A stretch of 64,000 nucleotides of DNA from Rhodobacter maris (GTDB lineage Bacteria; Pseudomonadota; Alphaproteobacteria; Rhodobacterales; Rhodobacteraceae): NCBI RefSeq assembly GCF_900217815.1, contig NZ_OBMT01000006.1, positions 1 to 64,000 on the forward strand, written 5' to 3'. How positions within the stretch are numbered: position 1 is the stretch's first letter; each line of letters starts with the position of its first letter. Below, in pieces: positions 60,468-64,000 of this stretch. The notes under the pieces were generated by a model. The model saw nothing but the letters and a program-made list of their open reading frames with translations, had not been told where the DNA came from and searched no databases. A program made the position numbers and the translations under genes.

Positions 60468-61765
60468 AGGCCCCGGATCTGGTGCAGGCCGCAGCTTTGC
60501 ATGCCGCCCTGGCCCTCGCCATGGCCGCCACAGCCGCAGTCTCCCTCGCCCTTGCCATGCCCGTGGCCATGGCCGAGCGGGCGCCCGCCGGGCTCGCCCG
60601 GTTGCTTTTTGGGGCCGAGGAGGGCGGGGGCAAGGCCCACCGCGAGCGCAGCGTAAGCGATGGCAAAGAAGATCGCTGAGGCCATCAGCACCACTTCCTT
60701 CTCGCCCGAGACGCGCAGAACCAGCGCGAGGATCAGCGCCGCCCCGGCAAGCTTGAGCGCGCCGGTCGCGTGACCGGGGCGCCCGGCGCGGCCAAGGCTC
60801 GTTTTCATCATCACCGCCATCGAAAGGCCCGCGACAGCGCCGATCGCCAGAAGATGCGTGGCACCGGGGAAGATCTGCATCGCCGTCACCGCCGAGAGGC
60901 CCATCGCGTAAAGCCCGAGCCCGAGGCACATGAAGCCGAGGTGGAAGCCCGTCAGCAGCGCGCTGTTCTTGAACGCCCAGCCCGAGCGCCAGAACATGAT
61001 GCGAAAGAGGTTGGTGGCGCCCGCCAGCACCAGAACGGCGCCAAAGGCGCGCACCGGCAGGAACGCCGCGGGCACGCACAGCGCGGTGAAGATCGGGCCC
61101 CAGCGATCGAGGCTTTCCATCGGCCGCGGCAGCGCCGTCTCGCCCGCATGGACCATCGCATTGCGGGTCAGCGCGGCGGTGAGCTGGCCGCCAAAGGCCG
61201 CGTTCATCGTGGCGCAGGCCATCAGCCCCGCCATCGCCCCGGTCGAGGCGATGCCCGGCCAGACCCCCATCCAATCCAGGTGCATGACGAAGTTGGAGAG
61301 GAAATGCAGAAGGAAAATAGACACATAGCCGAGCGTTTTCAGCTTGGTGTCATAGTTTTCCTGCGTCAGCTTGCTGGCAAAGAGCGGCATCGCCACCCGC
61401 GCCATCACCACAAGGTCAAAGCCAAGGTCGATCAACGCCACGAGCGGCGCGGGCAGCGTGGCCGACATCGCCATGGCGATGCGCCCGGCGATCCAGAGCA
61501 GGGTCAGCGCCGGAAAGAAGATCCAGCCCAGCCCCTTCGGTGCATTGGCCAGAAAGATCCCCGCCATCACCGCGCCGCCATAGCCGAAGATCAGCTCATG
61601 GGCGTGCCAGTCCATGCCGATGGCGCGGGTGGGCAACAGCGGGCTGCCGATTCCGGCGCCGATCCAGTGCCCCCAGAGCGCGATTGCGATCACCGTGAAA
61701 ACCGCGGCGGCAAGGTAAAGCGGGCGGTGGCCTTCACGCAGCAGGCGGGGGGCGGCGGGGAACAT
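60443..61765 (-). CDS. nnrS: NnrS-family haem-copper membrane protein
   Basis: 440 residues, about 12 hydrophobic segments. GMDWHAHELIFGYGGAVMAGIFLANAPK (starts GMDWH) and FHLGFMCLGLGLYAMGL contain the conserved NnrS histidines. NnrS protects against nitric oxide and nitrosative stress. The C-terminus is rich in His, Gly and Cys (GHGHGHGKGEGDCGCGGHGEG), likely metal binding. The start at 61765 has GGAG six bases upstream; 61777 is the alternative. Confidence 0.88.
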   Translation of the reverse strand: MFPAAPRLLREGHRPLYLAAAVFTVIAIALWGHWIGAGIGSPLLPTRAIGMDWHAHELIFGYGGAVMAGIFLANAPKGLGWIFFPALTLLWIAGRIAMAMSATLPAPLVALIDLGFDLVVMARVAMPLFASKLTQENYDTKLKTLGYVSIFLLHFLSNFVMHLDWMGVWPGIASTGAMAGLMACATMNAAFGGQLTAALTRNAMVHAGETALPRPMESLDRWGPIFTALCVPAAFLPVRAFGAVLVLAGATNLFRIMFWRSGWAFKNSALLTGFHLGFMCLGLGLYAMGLSAVTAMQIFPGATHLLAIGAVAGLSMAVMMKTSLGRAGRPGHATGALKLAGAALILALVLRVSGEKEVVLMASAIFFAIAYAALAVGLAPALLGPKKQPGEPGGRPLGHGHGHGKGEGDCGCGGHGEGQGGMQSCGLHQIRGLQGSCDHD

Positions 61766-61867
61766 GGGCGGCTCCATCGGAGAGGGCAGGTCGCTCCTTC
61801 GTGCCCCCATCCGCGGCCCTTGGCAAGAGCGTGGCGCGGCGGCAGATCGCAGCACCTGCAAGCGTGA

Positions 61868-62788
61868 TCAGGGCAACAGGGCACGCGCCTGGGCAAGGCT
61901 TTCGGCGCCAAGCCGGGCGAGCACGGCAGCAACGTCGCGCAGGGGCCCGTCGAGCGGGGTGGAGCGGCGCCAGACCATGCCGATGCGCCGCCCCGGCGCG
62001 GGGGCGCGAAGCCGCACCCGGTCGACCTGTGCGGAGCGCGTCTCCACCGGCAGCGCGATCTCGGGCAGAAGCGTGACGCCGATGCCCGCGCCGACCATCT
62101 GCACGAGGGTGGAGAGCGAGGAGCCTTCCATCACCGTGCGCGCGCCCGCCGGGCCGAGCTTGCAAAAGGTGAGCGCCTGATCGCGAAAGCAATGCCCCTC
62201 TTCAAGGAGCAAGAGCCGCATCTCAGGGAGCGTTTCGGCAGAGGGGACGGGCAGGCCTGCCTCGGCGGCGGGGCGCACCAGCACGAAGGCCTCGTCAAAA
62301 AGCGGCATCTCGGTGAGCGCCGGTTCGGAGACCGGGAGCGCCACCACCGCCGCATCGAGCCGAGCCTCGATCAGATCGGTGACGAGTTTGCCCGTCACCG
62401 CCTCGCGCGGAAAGAGCTCAAGCCCCGGAAAAGCGTCAGAAAGCGCCCCCACCATCGCGGGGAGCAGATAGGGGGCAACGGTCGGGATCACGCCAAGCCG
62501 CAAGGGGCCGGAAAGCGGGCCGCGGGCGGCGCGGGAAAGCTGGTCGAGCGCATCGACCGCGCGCAGGATCTCGCGCACGCGCGGCGCAAAGGCGGCGCCG
62601 AGCGCGGTGAGGTGGATCTGGCGCGCGGAGCGTTCGACAAGGGCGCCGCCGATCGCCGCCTCCATCTCGCGGATCTGCACCGAAAGCGCGGGCTGGGAGA
62701 TGGCGCAATCCGCCGAGGCACGGCCGAAATGGCCCGCGCGCACGAGCGCATCAAAATAACGAAGCTGTTTCAAGGTGATGTTGATCAT
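61868..62788 (-). CDS. oxyR: Hydrogen-peroxide sensor OxyR (LysR family)
   Basis: 306 residues. An N-terminal winged helix (LKQLRYFDALVRAGHFGRASADCAISQPALSVQI) and the redox pair Cys200 and Cys209 in EEGHCFRDQALTFC, equal to E. coli C199 and C208. It is divergent from katG, the standard arrangement. Oxidation to a disulfide turns on peroxide defence genes. Confidence 0.93.
   Translation of the reverse strand: MINITLKQLRYFDALVRAGHFGRASADCAISQPALSVQIREMEAAIGGALVERSARQIHLTALGAAFAPRVREILRAVDALDQLSRAARGPLSGPLRLGVIPTVAPYLLPAMVGALSDAFPGLELFPREAVTGKLVTDLIEARLDAAVVALPVSEPALTEMPLFDEAFVLVRPAAEAGLPVPSAETLPEMRLLLLEEGHCFRDQALTFCKLGPAGARTVMEGSSLSTLVQMVGAGIGVTLLPEIALPVETRSAQVDRVRLRAPAPGRRIGMVWRRSTPLDGPLRDVAAVLARLGAESLAQARALLP

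Positions 62789-64000
<1,212 letters not shown>

Overview
The window is a GC-rich, protein-dense stretch of an alphaproteobacterial chromosome. It most resembles Rhodobacter in the strict sense, close to R. capsulatus. Reasons: a complete RcGTA-type gene transfer agent cluster lies between mltG and cysE; pyruvate dehydrogenase E1-beta carries its own lipoyl domain; glnB-glnA, nifJ and a di-haem cytochrome c peroxidase with an FNR box are present; and an oxygen-independent ubiquinone module (ubiT-ubiU-ubiV) faces ubiD-ubiX across a shared FNR-type box. Species assignment is inference from gene content only.

Layout. 1-3.8 kb is accessory DNA: the first codons of a transposase entering from the left edge, a truncated ParB-like gene, an intact ParB/RepB-like gene and a large serine recombinase (all minus strand, translationally coupled), a cluster of short repeats, and an HNH-nuclease remnant. 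4-12.7 kb is housekeeping DNA: a short-chain dehydrogenase, a Hint-domain protein, rpiA, a small membrane protein, glutathione reductase, hflK-hflC-DUF2065 and a DegP-type protease. 12.9-15.6 kb holds tRNA-Leu(UAG), a second Hint-like protein that lacks the nucleophile, and an NAD(P)HX repair enzyme split into two genes. 15.7-23.6 kb has glnB-glnA, then fatty-acid genes (fabD, fabG, acpP, fabF, mltG) interrupted by dps and thpR.

23.6-37.8 kb is the gene transfer agent: promoter, a terminator-like hairpin in the leader, then genes g1 to g15 in phage order (small and large terminase, portal, g3.5, protease, capsid, adaptor, stopper, tail terminator, tail tube, two chaperones, tape measure, distal tail, hub, peptidase, megatron). 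No integrase, repressor, replication or lysis gene is present. A small unknown gene and cysE follow.

39-50 kb: a CMD-family protein, the pdhA-pdhB-pdhC operon, an FtsB/DivIC-like protein, cytochrome c peroxidase, agmatinase, a DUF475 membrane protein, and a soluble triple-PAS chemotaxis transducer. 49.4-55.7 kb is a probable anaerobic redox operon: GltD-like NAD(P)H oxidoreductase, NifJ and a dihydroorotate-dehydrogenase-like protein. 55.8-60.5 kb is anaerobic ubiquinone biosynthesis. 60.4-64 kb is stress defence: nnrS, oxyR and, divergently, katG, which runs off the right edge.

The most interesting signals are: (1) the GTA leader, where a good promoter is followed almost at once by an intrinsic-terminator-like hairpin, a layout that suggests antitermination control; (2) the recombinase-ParB-ParB-like module next to repeats of a GCAG(R)GAA-type core; (3) the two FNR-type boxes tying ccp and the ubiquinone genes to oxygen.
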